64,000 nucleotides of DNA. It comes from Pleodorina starrii (lineage: Eukaryota; Chlorophyta; Chlorophyceae; Chlamydomonadales; Volvocaceae). The stretch covers positions 5,719,501 through 5,783,500 of the forward strand of contig BRXU01000005.1 in assembly GCA_030267565.1 (NCBI GenBank), in the 5' to 3' direction. How positions within the stretch are numbered: position 1 is the stretch's first letter; every line of letters starts with the position of its first letter. Shown here one piece after another: positions 31,743-42,644 of this stretch. A program made the position numbers and the translations under genes. Below the pieces are notes generated by a model. The model ran no database searches. It saw only the letters and a list, made by a program, of their open reading frames with translations, and was not told the DNA's origin.

Positions 31743-33368
31743 CTACAGCAGTCGCGCCATAATATCACCGGCGAGCACAGGATCGAGTGCCGCCAATGCG
31801 CAGAGCCCAACTTGCACCTGCGGTCCCGCCACCACCATGGCCTTGCGGTGCCGCAGCAGGTAGGCCTTGAGCCGCTGCACCAGCTCCGTCATGCCGTGCT
31901 GGACAGCCCAGACCAGGTCGCCAATCACGGTCTCGGGCGTCGCCGCCGCCAGCAGCTGCACCGTCAGCTGTGCGATGCAGTCCGCCGGCAGCAGCAGCCG
32001 CCCAGCCAGCTCCGCAGCGGGCCGCAGCAGCTCGTCCGGTACGTCCAGCAAGCCCGTGTACGAGTACGACAGCAGGTGACCGAACGCCTCGGGGTGTGCG
32101 CCCTCCAGGGTCACCTCGGCGGCGCCGCTGTCCCCAAACCCACCGCCCTCCGCCAGCTGGGTTTTGAAGTACTCGCTCCGCGCCGCCAGCACTGAGCGGT
32201 GCGCCACAAAGGCCTTGCCGCCGGCCACGCGGACCGTGACGAGGGGGCTCCGGGCGCCGCTGCTGCCGCTGTCGCCTTCGCTGCCCTCGCCGCCGCCGCT
32301 GGTTGGCACGGCGAGCAGGTCGGGAAGGGCCGTGCGTGCCGAGACGTCAGCGGGTGGGGCCAGCGGCCGCAGACCTGCCAGGGCCTCACTGCTGGGGACG
32401 AAGCTGCTGTCGCCGCTGATGATGGCGACGGAGTACTTGCCCCTGTCAATACCGTTGGTTGCCCATTTCACGCACAGCGCGAGCTCGCCACCCGCCAGCA
32501 CCGCCATGTTATGTGTGTTGCCACAAAAAAAATCGAACGTCGCAACTCTGCGGACGGTCCCATCAGCCTCCATCATGTGGACAGCCGTCTTCTCCGAAAT
32601 CATATCCAGCACGAGCACGCGACTGTCCCTGCCAGCCAGGATGGTGGCAATGTCCACAAAGCGAGCCTTCTCGACGCTGCCTTCGTCCACCGTTTCACGC
32701 TCCCAGCTGCCAGCCACCAGGCGCATCGCGGCGCACAACCCCAGGCTGCTGTTCTCGCTGCCGTACACCAGCACGTGGCATACGACGGTCGCCGTAGCTG
32801 CCACCAGGACGCCAGCGGCCGCATCGTACGAAAGCGCGCGCCAGTAGCTTTCAACGCGCGACGGCTCGGAGCCACGCAGGGTAACAACCTCACCGGTGCG
32901 CACGCGAAGCACGCGAATACAAGATTCTCTCCCGCAACCGTCGGCCACGAAGACGTTGCCCTTGCCGTCGGCAGCCAGAGAGGAAATATGTTTAAAGAGC
33001 GCCTTCCCGCCGCGGCCATCGACGCTGCCGGCCCTCGCCTCGCTACCAGCGACTAGGCTGATGTTGTTGTCCCGGTCCAGCCGTTTGATACTTAACCCAC
33101 GGGAATCGACGAAGAAGATCGAATCGCTGGTTGGCTCATACACGGCGGCGGTCCCACAGTCGTATGTCCCCGCGACCGGCCGACGATGCTCGCTGAGCCG
33201 GAACTTTTTGACACCAGAGGCGCTATTACCGTCGGACACCTCCAGCAGCTCGCGGATTTCACCATCGAGGAGAATGAGCGTTTGCGAGCCGCTGCTGTTC
33301 CCCAGCGGCCGATTCACCACGCTGTAAGCGGCCTCGAGCAGGGCCAACATGCAACATAACTCGAGCAT
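31743..33368 (-). CDS. BTB/POZ-domain protein, copy 1 (intronless, 541 residues)
   Basis: Single uninterrupted ORF from ATG 33368 to TAG. Residues 1-340 are a repetitive beta-rich region that looks like an NHL/propeller fold: recurring patterns such as GRGGKALFKHISSLAADGKGNVFVAD and GEVVTLRG are seen here, cut to parts below. Its landmark motifs are ISSLAADGKGNVFVADGC and VLRVRTGEVVTLRG. A Gly/Ser linker follows, then a BTB domain from about residue 373 (VTVRVAGGKAFVAHRSVLAA, SEYFKTQL, HPEAFGHLLSYSYTG). A BACK-like helical tail follows (LLLPADCIAQLTVQLL, WAVQHGMTELVQRLKAYLL). BTB proteins usually dimerise and serve as cullin-3 ubiquitin ligase adaptors; that role is inference. It is unusual here in having no introns. 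Copy 3 is the closest intact relative. Confidence 0.88.
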   Translation of the reverse strand: MLELCCMLALLEAAYSVVNRPLGNSSGSQTLILLDGEIRELLEVSDGNSASGVKKFRLSEHRRPVAGTYDCGTAAVYEPTSDSIFFVDSRGLSIKRLDRDNNISLVAGSEARAGSVDGRGGKALFKHISSLAADGKGNVFVADGCGRESCIRVLRVRTGEVVTLRGSEPSRVESYWRALSYDAAAGVLVAATATVVCHVLVYGSENSSLGLCAAMRLVAGSWERETVDEGSVEKARFVDIATILAGRDSRVLVLDMISEKTAVHMMEADGTVRRVATFDFFCGNTHNMAVLAGGELALCVKWATNGIDRGKYSVAIISGDSSFVPSSEALAGLRPLAPPADVSARTALPDLLAVPTSGGGEGSEGDSGSSGARSPLVTVRVAGGKAFVAHRSVLAARSEYFKTQLAEGGGFGDSGAAEVTLEGAHPEAFGHLLSYSYTGLLDVPDELLRPAAELAGRLLLPADCIAQLTVQLLAAATPETVIGDLVWAVQHGMTELVQRLKAYLLRHRKAMVVAGPQVQVGLCALAALDPVLAGDIMARLL

Positions 33369-33452
33369 CGTACCGAATCTACAGTTTACGTTCTTAGCGG
33401 TGAAATGGTGTTTGTTGGTTGTTGGGTCAGCCCGTCAGCGTTTGTCTTTTGG

Positions 33453-33464
33453 TTTCGCGCGAAA
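33453..33464. promoter_or_regulatory. E2F-like palindrome in BTB copy 1 promoter
   Basis: TTTCGCGCGAAA, a perfect palindrome holding the E2F/DP consensus TTTSGCGC on both strands, 85 bases upstream of the ATG. It is conserved in copy 3 at the same distance. An AT-rich, TATA-like stretch lies further upstream at 33530-33548. Confidence 0.5.
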
Positions 33465-33650
33465 TCCCTGGGCCCTGTACATAGCACCGAAACCATTTAC
33501 GGCAACCATTTTGGTTGGTTGTGCATGAATTATAATTATATATATGTAGAGGCCACCATGTCAGCGCAAACAGACAGCTGTTGTGCTTCGTGTAACAGTA
33601 TAGATTATATAAGGTCTATATAGAGGGAGTCGTGCTTGCCCGATGCGATG

Positions 33651-33740
33651 TGCCAACGGTCGCGTGACAAACTGCAAACTTGCACCAAGTTTTATTGGTG
33701 AACAGTCTTGGTGCATAGTCTTGTCACGCGACCGTTGGCA
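33651..33740. mobile_element. Small hairpin element with 20-bp perfect terminal inverted repeats
   Basis: Left arm TGCCAACGGTCGCGTGACAA (33651-33670) and right arm TTGTCACGCGACCGTTGGCA (33721-33740) are exact reverse complements. The 50-base interior contains TTGGTGAACAGTCTTGGTGC. It resembles a MITE or a foldback element. A longer copy is at 41480-41618 and a half copy at 37557-37607. No coding capacity. Confidence 0.8.
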
Positions 33741-36662
33741 AACGGCAACGGGCCCATCTGAACTCGGCCGCACGGCCGGGCTAGAGCCGACGGCGGCACG
33801 GCGTGCACACATGAACTTTCGCCACGAGAGCACAGCGGCGACATCCGGTCGAGGGATCCAGAAGGGGGACCCTGTCATTTGGGGTGGCTTAGGGCCAGGC
33901 GAGGCGAGGCAGGGTCAACACGTCAACCGAGCTTGTTAGAAGAGGTCATCTTCTTCACGGGGAGAGATACCGATAAGTTGGCCGCAGCATGACGGGAGGG
34001 GGAGGCGCAACCCATAAAACCTCGTGCAAGCAACGTGCGTCAACCGCGTTGAAGCTCTCGTTGCGATAGCCCCTTGGTAAGGGAGCCCCTTGGGATAGCC
34101 CCTTGCCACCGACCTTGCAACCCAGGACGTCGGACCACACGTACAGAGGGCGCGGACTCCGGACAGGCACGCTTTAGAGCTTGGATGCATTCCGAACCCC
34201 TCCGACAGAGGCCGTAAGTGAGGCGTATAGCAACAAGAAATTTAAGGGGCACATCGCGCGCGCAGGCACTGCAGGGTTGGCTGTTGCAAAAGACTTTTTG
34301 TTGTGTTGTTACAGTGGGCTCCCGACACTCGGAAGAGCAGAGTCGGCGGGCCAGATGGCGGGGCACTGACATGGACTGCCGAGAGCCGACCGGGGGTGGC
34401 CATGCTGGAGTATGCAAAAGCTGTCAGAGGATATCCTGTCCTGGAAATGGCCCGGAACTCGGAAATCGAAAAGCGGAATGCCGTTCGGTGCAGCTGCGTT
34501 TTGTCTCCGCTGGTGAACTGCGACGTCCTCACCGGGTCCCCATGGCCAAGCAACGGCAGTGCCGCGAGTCCCGCAGGGCCCCCTCATGCCATCGCAACCT
34601 CAACTGGGTTTCACCGCTGCTGTATCCCTCTGATTAAGCCCCCATTGCCCTGGTCGCTCCGATGGCGCCAGGGCTCCGCTAGCTCATTGCACTCACGGGA
34701 ATCCGGCTTCACCTGCCAGGCCTGAAGCCTGCTGACTCGGTCGTCATGCGCGACACCGGCTGCGATACGGTACCTTCGATGCGTGACTTGCCACAATGCT
34801 CAGTGACGGCACGCGGGCGTGCATGCGCCTCCGCAGGAGAGGACTGAAGTGCAGTGTCACAATCTCACAAGGCTCCAAGCAAGCAAGCAAGAGGATTGAG
34901 AGGCTCGCGGCGGCGCCACAGACGCTTTACAAACTATAGAAAACATGAACAGACTGCACTGCCGTGTAAACGACGTCAGTGCGACAGGGCATACGGCACA
35001 CGGGCGCGCCTCCGTGCCGAACGCAGCAGAGGGCCCAGCCACGCGCGCTTTTGACGGAACGCGATGCGCCACTCGCTCGTCCAAAAGGCGTCAGTGCCCC
35101 TCCTCGCGGGCCCTCGATGCCCTAATGTCCCGGCCAGACGGCAAGCGCTGCCGCGCCCCCCCCACACGTGGGACCTATTCGTGCCACCCAGCGCCATACC
35201 CTGCACTCCGAGCCTCTCAAGCAAATGCCTGCACCAAATGAGCACTCAGCAAGCCGACCCAGCATACAGCGGATGCGCTACGAACAAGCAGAAGTCTGCG
35301 TGTTGCACCGCTACTTAAATCGTGAATACCACACGTCGAAAGTGCATGGCGTCTGCAGCAACAGCAGCAGCAGCAGCAATGCCTGGCGCCGACGAGCCGC
35401 CGCGTGCTTCTCGGATAGAGGGCCAACTCATATTCCGGTGGGGCCTGGAAAGGAGTGCCAGCAACGGGCACCGTGGTTCGCCAGCGGGCATTGTCAACCC
35501 ACGCCGCCCCAGCACCGGTGAAACGGCGTCCCGTCGGTCGTGCAGGATGCCGCAATGCGCCACAAACCCAATCAACAATACGGTACTGCGAATAACAAAA
35601 CCATGCCACATCAGCAGCACAGCCGTGATGCGGCAATGGCGACTACGTGAAGTTGGCAACATTGGCAACGTTGCACTCGGGAGCCCGATATAGTTCCTTC
35701 ACTCCCTCCCTTCTCGCTTCGGTCCCCCAAGCCCAACCCACGCATAGGTGACAGCCGCGGGATGTGTTCCACGTCGCCGAGAGCCCAATAACCCATTAAG
35801 CAATGATTGATCAGCCGCAGCCACGCGCCCCCAGAAAAGTAAGCAAGAACACCCTTCTCTTCCCTTCCCGAGCGCCATCCACGGGGCAGCGCCAAGTAAG
35901 AGACGGTTCGGCAGCAACAAACGAATGGGTAATCATCGGCACACGGGTAAGCACACATGCTAAGGCGGCAATGGTAAAACAGCACCGTCACAGTCATGCC
36001 ACCATTATTACTGATCTATCTAGCGCGAACATAACACCAACCAGTGATCCTCAGAGTCCACTGTTCAACTGTTTCACGCATCCCATCAAAATCGCCTCCG
36101 CACGCCACATGACGGCGAGGACGACCCCTAGCTGCCCACCCTGTCTGCTCGCGCGTGCACTCACACGACACGCCGGGCCTCTGCAAGCATGGTGTGACAA
36201 ACACTTCACACCCAAATACGTCCAAGTCTACATGTATACGACATCGACTCGCTTCTTCAGATCCTGCCTGGCTTCCTTCAGCCAGCCCCACATCGAAACA
36301 AGTAAATCGGAGCCATACGTTTTCTGTACATGGCGGGCAGAAATCCGAGCCAAGCAAGCCAACCGCGCGCGTGTTGCAGCAGGTACAGCGGCACACACAG
36401 GCCTTGTGGCCCCCTGCATGTGTTGGTCCATTCCGTCTCTTACGTCGCCTTGTTCCCCGCCTTCCCTTCCCCCTCGCCATGTCCTATAGTACGGTGCCGC
36501 CCGCCAGAACTCAGCTCTACAGGACGCGGCACATCCTGCCTGCCCCACCGCGCCCAGCGGCACCTTTCCTTCCTTGCATCGACAACTCCTTACATGGATC
36601 CCGAAGGGCACGCAGCCGCAACGGCGATACACCACCCGGGTCTACCATTGCTTCGCACCGCC
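33741..36662. other. Repeated flank between BTB copies 1 and 2
   Basis: No convincing gene. The part from about 34735 to 35160 matches 41968-42400. The part from about 35178 to 36662 matches 38146-39583 and, in part, 42917-43655. Relative to copies 2 and 3 it lacks the roughly 490-base segment carrying the small ORF: the sequence jumps from GGGACCTATT to CGTGCCACCC near 35180. Confidence 0.65.
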
Positions 36663-37556
36663 TTACATCATCTTCATCAACAGCTCAGCGCCGAGCCCCT
36701 GATCAAGTGCGAGCAATGCTGTCAGCCCGCTGCACGCCTGCGGCCCCATCGCCTTCACCTCTTTGCGTTTCCGCAGCAGGTAGGCCTGGAGCCGCTGCAC
36801 CAGCTCCGTCATGCCGTGCTGGACAGCCCAGACCAGGTCGCCAATCACGGACTCGGGCGTCGCCGCCGCCAGCAGCTGCACCGTCAGCTGAGCGCTGCAG
36901 TCCGCCGGCAGCAGCAGCCGCCCAGCCAACTCCACAGTGGGCCGCAGCAGCTCGTCCGGTACGGCAACTGTGCCCGTGTACAAGTACGACAGCAGGTGAC
37001 CGAACGCCTCCGGGTGCGCGTCCTCCAGGGTCACCTCGGCGGCGCCCATGTCTCTAAACACACCGCCCTCCGCCAACTGGGTTTTGAAGTACTCGCTCCG
37101 CGCCGCCAGCACTGAGCGGTGCGCCACAAAGGCCTTGCCGCCGGCCACGCGGACCGTGACGAGGGGGCTCCGGGCGCCGCTGCTGCCGCTGTCGCCGTCG
37201 CTGCCCTCGCCGCCACCGCTGGTTGGCACGGCGAGCAGGTCGGGAAGGGCCGTGCGTGCCGAGACTTCAGCGGGTGGGGCCAGCGGCCGCAGACCTGCCA
37301 GGGCCTCACTGCTGGGGACGAAGCTGCTGTCGCCGCTGATGATGGCGACGGAGTATGTGTGTGCATCCTCATCCTCACCCTCATCCTCATCATCGGAGGG
37401 CCCGCCTGTGCACAGTGTGAGCTCGCCACCCGCCAGGACCGCCATGCTAGATGTGTTGCCAGATTTGAAATCGAACGTCGCAACTTCGCTGACGGTCCCG
37501 TCAGCCTCCATCATGTGGGCAACGGTCTCCTCCAAAATCCTATCCAGCACGAGCAA
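36663..37556 (-). pseudogene. BTB/POZ-domain gene, copy 2, 5'-truncated
   Basis: Matches the C-terminal half of copies 1 and 3 without a frame break: the end of the propeller region, the linker, the BTB domain (VTVRVAGGKAFVAHRSVLAA) and the BACK-like tail ending LGAELLMKMM. Homology stops abruptly at 37556, inside the codons matching VLVLDMILEE. Upstream sequence is a half hairpin element and unrelated DNA. About 240 N-terminal residues and the promoter, including the E2F-like site, are missing. An ATG at 37895 happens to be in frame, but the intervening 110 codons resemble no part of the family. It is probably a pseudogene; a chimeric protein cannot be excluded. Confidence 0.8.
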
Positions 37557-37607
37557 AATTCTTGGTGAACAGTCTTGGTGCATGGTCTTGTCACGCGACC
37601 GTTGGCA
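37557..37607. mobile_element. Half hairpin element at the copy 2 breakpoint
   Basis: Contains the interior TTCTTGGTGAACAGTCTTGG and the right arm TTGTCACGCGACCGTTGGCA (37588-37607). The left arm is missing and is replaced by BTB coding sequence, so the element marks the truncation point. Confidence 0.8.
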
Positions 37608-37893
37608 TATGGCATCGGACTCATCTGAACTCGGCCGGGCTGTAGGCGGCGGCGAAACGGCATGCCACCTGCTCATGCGGGACCTAGTTGTAACATGCAA
37701 TATACATATAAACGTTACGCAGCCCGGGGGGACTCGTGGCTGGTCCCCCACCACCACGGCGACCGTCCAGCCCACAAACCCATTTGTGCAAAGGGCCATC
37801 GCCACCGCGGAGAGAGGTAAGCAGGAAAAAGCACCCGCGGTTGTACGCACGCAGTACAAAAAACACGGGTAGTCGAGGCGAGGCGCAACAAAC

Positions 37894-38141
37894 ATGGCTA
37901 ACAGTCCAGTTCAGAGCGATTCAAATACCGGTAACAAAGTGTGGGCCTTCCAAGCCCCTCCCAACATACCTTACACGCTTCAGAGGAGCTACATGATTCC
38001 GGGAGAGCGGGCTCAGACCGAGACCGCCAAACACACAGTGCGGACCGCCCAGCGGTCCCAGGGGGCGCCGCCACCGGCTTCGCCTCGGACGAGTATGCAA
38101 CACGCAATGATGCACGCATGCTCCCAAGCTATGGTAGCTAG
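37894..38141 (+). pseudogene. Frameshifted copy of the small captured ORF
   Basis: ATG 37894 opens MANSPVQSDSNTGNKVWAFQ and tracks the 42645 ORF for about 48 residues. A net loss of 14 bases relative to that copy (near 38036-38047) then shifts the frame. The downstream DNA still matches to the equivalent of its stop at 38139-38141. Confidence 0.55.
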
Positions 38142-38145
38142 CCGG

Positions 38146-39583
38146 CTGGCCGTGCCACCCAGCGCCATACCCTGCGCTGCGAGCCTCTCAAGCAAACATC
38201 TGAGTGCACCAAATGAGCTCTCAGCAAGCCGAGCCAGTGTACAGTGGATGGACTGGATCCGCCGGATGCGCTACGAACAAGCAGCAGTCTGCGAGCGGCA
38301 CCGCTGTAATCGTGAATACCACATGTCGAAAGTGCATGGCGTCTGCGGCAGCAGCAGCAGCAATGCCTGGCGCCGCGTGCTTCCCGGAACCCGGATAGAG
38401 GGCCAACTCAGGCCGGCGGGGCCTGGAAAGGAGTGCCAGCAGCGGGCACCGTGGTTCGCCAACCCACGCCGCCCCAGCACCGGTGAAACGGCGTCCCGTC
38501 GGTCGTGCAGGATGCCGCAATGCGCCACAAACCCAATCAACAATACGGTACTGCGAATAACAAAACCATGCCACATCAGCAGCACAGCCGTGATGCGGCA
38601 ATGGCGACTACGTGAAGTTGGCAACATTGGCAACGTTGCACTCGGGAGCCCGATATAGTTCCTTCACTCCCTCCCTTCTCGCTTCGGTCCCCCAAGCCCA
38701 ACCCACGCATAGGTGACAGCCGCGGGATGCGATCCACGTCGCCGAGAGCCCAATAACCCATCAAGCAATGTTTTATCAGCCGCTGCCACGCGCCCCCAGA
38801 ACAGTAATCAAGACCGCAGTCTTCCCTTCCCGAGCGCCATCCACGGGGCAGCGCCAAGTAAGAGACGGTTCGGAAGCAACACGCGAATGGGAGGGTAATC
38901 ATCGGCACATGGGTGAGCACACATGCTAAGGCGGCAGTGGTAAAACAGCACCGTCACAGTCAAGCCACCATTATTGCTGATCTATCTAGCGCGATCCTCA
39001 GAGTCCACTGTTCAACTGTTTCACGCATCCCACCAAAAACGCCTCCGCACGCCACATGACGGCGAGGACGACCCCGAGCTGCCCCCCATGTCTGCTCGCG
39101 CGTGCACTCAAACGACACGCCGGGCCTCTGCAAGCATGGTGCGACAAATACTTCACGCCCAGATACGTCCAAGTCTACATGTATACGACATCGACACGCT
39201 TCTTCAGATCCTGCCTGGCTTCCTTCAGCCAGCCCCACATCGAAACAAGTACCTAAATCGGAGCCATACGTTCGCTGTAGATGGCAGAAAGAAATCCCAG
39301 CAAAGCCAACCGCGCGCGTATTGCAGCAGGTACAGCGGCACACGCAAGCCGTGTGGCCCCCTGCATGTGTCGGTCGCCGTGTTCCCCGCCATCCCATCCC
39401 CCTCGCCATGTCCTATAGTGCCGCCCGCCGGAACTCAGCTCTACAGGACGCGGGGCATCCTGCCTGCCCCACCGCCCCCAGCGGCACCTTTCCTTCCTTG
39501 CATCGAAAACTCCCCCACATGGATCCCGAAAGGCACGCAGCCGCAACGGCGATACAGCACCCGGGTCTACCATTCGCATCGCC
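38146..39583. other. Repeated flank between BTB copies 2 and 3
   Basis: Near-identical to about 35178-36662, including CGTGCCACCCAGCGCCATAC at the left and the CACCCGGGTCTACCATT stretch before the BTB stop at the right. Its left part also matches 42917-43655. No gene seen. Confidence 0.7.
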
Positions 39584-41221
39584 TTACATCATCTGCATCA
39601 TCAGCTCAGCGCCGAGCCCCTGATCAAGTGCGAGCAATGCTGTCAGCCCGCTGCACGCCTGCGGCCCCATCGCCTTCACCTCTTTGCGTTTCCGCAGCAG
39701 GTAGGCCTGGAGCCGCTGCACCAGCTCCGTCATGCCGTGCTGGACAGCCCAGACCAGGTCGCCAATCACGGACTCGGGCGTCGCCGCCGCCAGCAGCTGC
39801 ACCGTCAGCTGTGCGATGCAGTCCGCCGGCAGCAGCAGCCGCCCAGCCAACACCACAGTGGGCCGCAGCAGCTCGTCCGGTACGGCAACTGTGCCCGTGT
39901 ACAAGTACGACAGCAGGTGACCGAACGCTTCCGGGTGCGCGTCCTCCAGGGTCACCTCGGCGGCGCCGCTGTCCCCAAACCCACCGCCCTCCGCCAGCTG
40001 GGTTTTGAAGTACTCGCTCCGCGCCGCCAGCACTGAGCGGTGCGCCACAAAGGCCTTGCCGCCGGGCACGCGGACCGTGACGAGGGGGCTCCGGGCACCG
40101 CTGCTGCCGCTGTCGCCGTCGCTGCCCTCGCCGCCGCCGCTGGTTGGAACGGCGAGCAGGTCGGGAAGGGCCGTGCGTGCCGAGACTTCAGCGGGTGGGG
40201 CCAGCGGCCGCAGACCTGCCAGGGCCTCACTGCTGGGGACGAAGCCGCTGCCACCGCTGATGACGGCGACGAAGCATGGGCGCTCATCCTCACCCTCATC
40301 CTCGTCATGGGAGGGGCCGTATGTGCACAGTGCGAGCTCGCCACCCGCCAGCACCGCCATGCTACATGTGTCGCCAGCATCGAAATCGAACGTCGCCACT
40401 GTGCGGAAGGTCCCGTCAGGCTCCATCATGTGGACAGCCGTCTCCTCCAAAATCATATCCAGCACGAGCACGCGACTGTCCCTGCCAGCCAGGATGGTGA
40501 AAATGTTTAAGAAGTGAGCCTTCTCGACGCTGCCTTCGACCATCATGTCCTCCTCCCAGCTGCCAGCCACCAATTGCATCGCGGCGCACAACCCCAGGCT
40601 GCTGTTCTCGCTGCCGTACACCAGCACGTGGCATACGGCGGTCCCCGTAGCTGCCACCAGGACGCCAGCGGCCGCATCGTACGACAGCGCACACCAGGGG
40701 CTATCACCGCGCGGCGGCTCGGAGCCACGCAGGGTAACCACCTCACCGGTGCGCACGCGAAGCACCCGAATACGAGATTCTCTCCTGCAACCGTTGGCCA
40801 CGAAGACGTTGCCCTTGCCGTCGGCAGCCAGAGAGGAAATATGTTTAAAGAGCGCCTTCCCGCCGCGGCCATCGACGCTGCCGGCCCTCGCCTCGCTACC
40901 AGCGACTAGGCTGATGTTGTTGTCCCGGTCCAGCCGCTTGATACTTGTCCCACAGGAATGAACAAAGAAAGTCGAATCGCTCGTTGACTCATACACGGCG
41001 GCGGGCTCACATTCGTATGTCCCCGCGACCGGCAGACGATGTTCGCTGAGCCGGAAGTTTTTGACACCAGCATCGCTATCAACGGCGGACACCTCCAGCA
41101 GCTCGCGGATTTCACGTTTAAGGAAGATGAGCGTTTGCGAGCCGCTGCTGTTCCCTAGCGGCCGAGTCACCACGCTGTAAGCGGCCTCCGGCAGGGCCAA
41201 CATGGAGCATAACTCGAGCAT
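39584..41221 (-). CDS. BTB/POZ-domain protein, copy 3 (intronless, 545 residues)
   Basis: Uninterrupted ORF parallel to copy 1. I chose ATG 41221, which matches the copy 1 start (MLELCSMLALPEAAYSV). The in-frame ATG at 41374 lies upstream of the conserved promoter palindrome and would add 51 residues with no counterpart. Propeller-like region with LAADGKGNVFVANGC and VLRVRTGEVVTLRG, Gly/Ser linker, BTB domain from about residue 377, and a BACK-like tail ending LGAELMMQMM. The C-terminal end is closer to truncated copy 2 than to copy 1, which ends differently (VLAGDIMARLL). The role as a ubiquitin-ligase adaptor is inference from the domain. Confidence 0.88.
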   Translation of the reverse strand: MLELCSMLALPEAAYSVVTRPLGNSSGSQTLIFLKREIRELLEVSAVDSDAGVKNFRLSEHRLPVAGTYECEPAAVYESTSDSTFFVHSCGTSIKRLDRDNNISLVAGSEARAGSVDGRGGKALFKHISSLAADGKGNVFVANGCRRESRIRVLRVRTGEVVTLRGSEPPRGDSPWCALSYDAAAGVLVAATGTAVCHVLVYGSENSSLGLCAAMQLVAGSWEEDMMVEGSVEKAHFLNIFTILAGRDSRVLVLDMILEETAVHMMEPDGTFRTVATFDFDAGDTCSMAVLAGGELALCTYGPSHDEDEGEDERPCFVAVISGGSGFVPSSEALAGLRPLAPPAEVSARTALPDLLAVPTSGGGEGSDGDSGSSGARSPLVTVRVPGGKAFVAHRSVLAARSEYFKTQLAEGGGFGDSGAAEVTLEDAHPEAFGHLLSYLYTGTVAVPDELLRPTVVLAGRLLLPADCIAQLTVQLLAAATPESVIGDLVWAVQHGMTELVQRLQAYLLRKRKEVKAMGPQACSGLTALLALDQGLGAELMMQMM

Positions 41222-41301
41222 CGTACCGAATCTACAGTGTATGTTCTTGGCGTGAAATGGTGTTTCTTGGTTGTTGGGGCAGCCCGTCAGCATTTTTTTT
41301 G

Positions 41302-41313
41302 TTTCGCGCGAAA
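41302..41313. promoter_or_regulatory. E2F-like palindrome in BTB copy 3 promoter
   Basis: TTTCGCGCGAAA, 81 bases upstream of the ATG, at the same place as in copy 1. The surrounding CCTGGGCCCTGTACATAGCA is conserved too. Confidence 0.5.
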
Positions 41314-41479
41314 TACCTGGGCCCTGTACATAGCACCGAAACCATTTACGGCAACCATTTTGGTTACAATGCATGAATTATTTTTTGTTTATGGGCTTCA
41401 AGGAGCGAAAGCGGACAGCTGTTTTGCTCCGCGTGGCAGTAAAAAATTATGTATCAGACACCATGTGCCCGATACCATG

Positions 41480-41618
41480 TGGCAACGGTCGCGTGACAAA
41501 CTGCAGACTTGCACAAGTTAGATTGGCAAACAGTCTTGGTGCAGTCTTGGTGCAAAATCTTGGTGAACAGTCTTGGTGAACAGTATTGGTGAATGGTCTT
41601 GTCACGCGACCGTTGGCA
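41480..41618. mobile_element. Small hairpin element, long copy with internal tandem repeats
   Basis: Arms at 41480-41499 and 41599-41618, one mismatch from perfect. The interior has about five copies of a CTTGGTGAACAGT-like 13-mer, against two or three in the 33651 copy. It lies at the same relative place upstream of the BTB gene. Confidence 0.8.
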
Positions 41619-42644
41619 TATGGCATCGGGCCCATCTGAACTCGGCCGGGCTGTAGGCGACGGCGACACGGCATGCACACATGACCTTCCCCCACAATAG
41701 CACAGCGGCGATTTCGGCGCATCCTTGTGCACACGAATTTTATCACCGTTATGTTACATTGCTAGGTGTGGTGCCTGACGCGGTGCAGCCTCATTGCGCG
41801 ACCTAAAAATACCACGCGCTTGCTGCACTCAACACCATGCGGTATGTGCGGTGAAGGTGACGGGCGCAGTCCACCGCGTGGTGACGACACCACGGCGCGA
41901 CGCTGAGCCTGGGGCTTGCAGTGGGTTCGATTGCACTCCTGGGACACCGGCTTTGCCGGCAGGCTCCTGACTCGGTCGTCATGCGCGACACCGGCTGCGA
42001 TACGGTACCTTCGATGCGTGACTTGCCACAGTGCTCAGAGACGACCCCCCTGTATGCATGCGCTTCCGCTGGAGAGGATTGCAATGCAGTGTCACAAAGC
42101 TCCAAGGAAGCAAGCAAGAAGACTGAGAGGCTCGCGGCGGCACACAGACGCATTACTAAAGTACAGGTTCCAAAAGCAGACTGCACTGCCGTGTAAACGA
42201 CGTCAGTACGACAGGGAATACGGCACACGGGCGCGCCTCCGTGCCGAACGCAGCAGAGGGCCCAGCCACGCGCGCGTTTTACGGAACGCGATGCGCCACT
42301 CGCTCGTCCAAAAAGCAGCAGTGTCCCGCCTCGTGGACCCTTGATGCCCTTATGTCCCGGCCAGACGACAGGCGCTGCCGCGGCCTCCCCCCCCCCCACC
42401 CGCTCACGCGGGACCTAGTTGTAACATACAATATACATATAAACGTTACGCAGACCGGGGGGACTCTTGGCTGGTCCCCCACCACCACGGCGACCGTCCA
42501 ACCCACAAACCCATGTGTGCAGAGGGCCATTGCCTCCGCGGAGAGAGGTAACCAGGGAAACGCACCCGTGGCTGTACGCACGCAGTACAAAACAAAACAC
42601 GATGGTAGTCGAGGCGAGCCGAGGCTAGGCGAGGCACAACTAAC

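Noticed and set aside
36155..37115. Plus-strand ORFs opposite the BTB genes
   Set aside because: They mirror the conserved minus-strand coding sequence and appear at the same place in each copy.
36663..37895. 410-codon ORF read as an intact copy 2 gene
   Set aside because: Only the part left of 37556 is BTB-like; the rest is half hairpin element and unrelated flank read by chance.
41222..41374. ATG at 41374 as the start of BTB copy 3
   Set aside because: The 51 extra residues have no counterpart in copy 1, and they would run through the conserved promoter palindrome.
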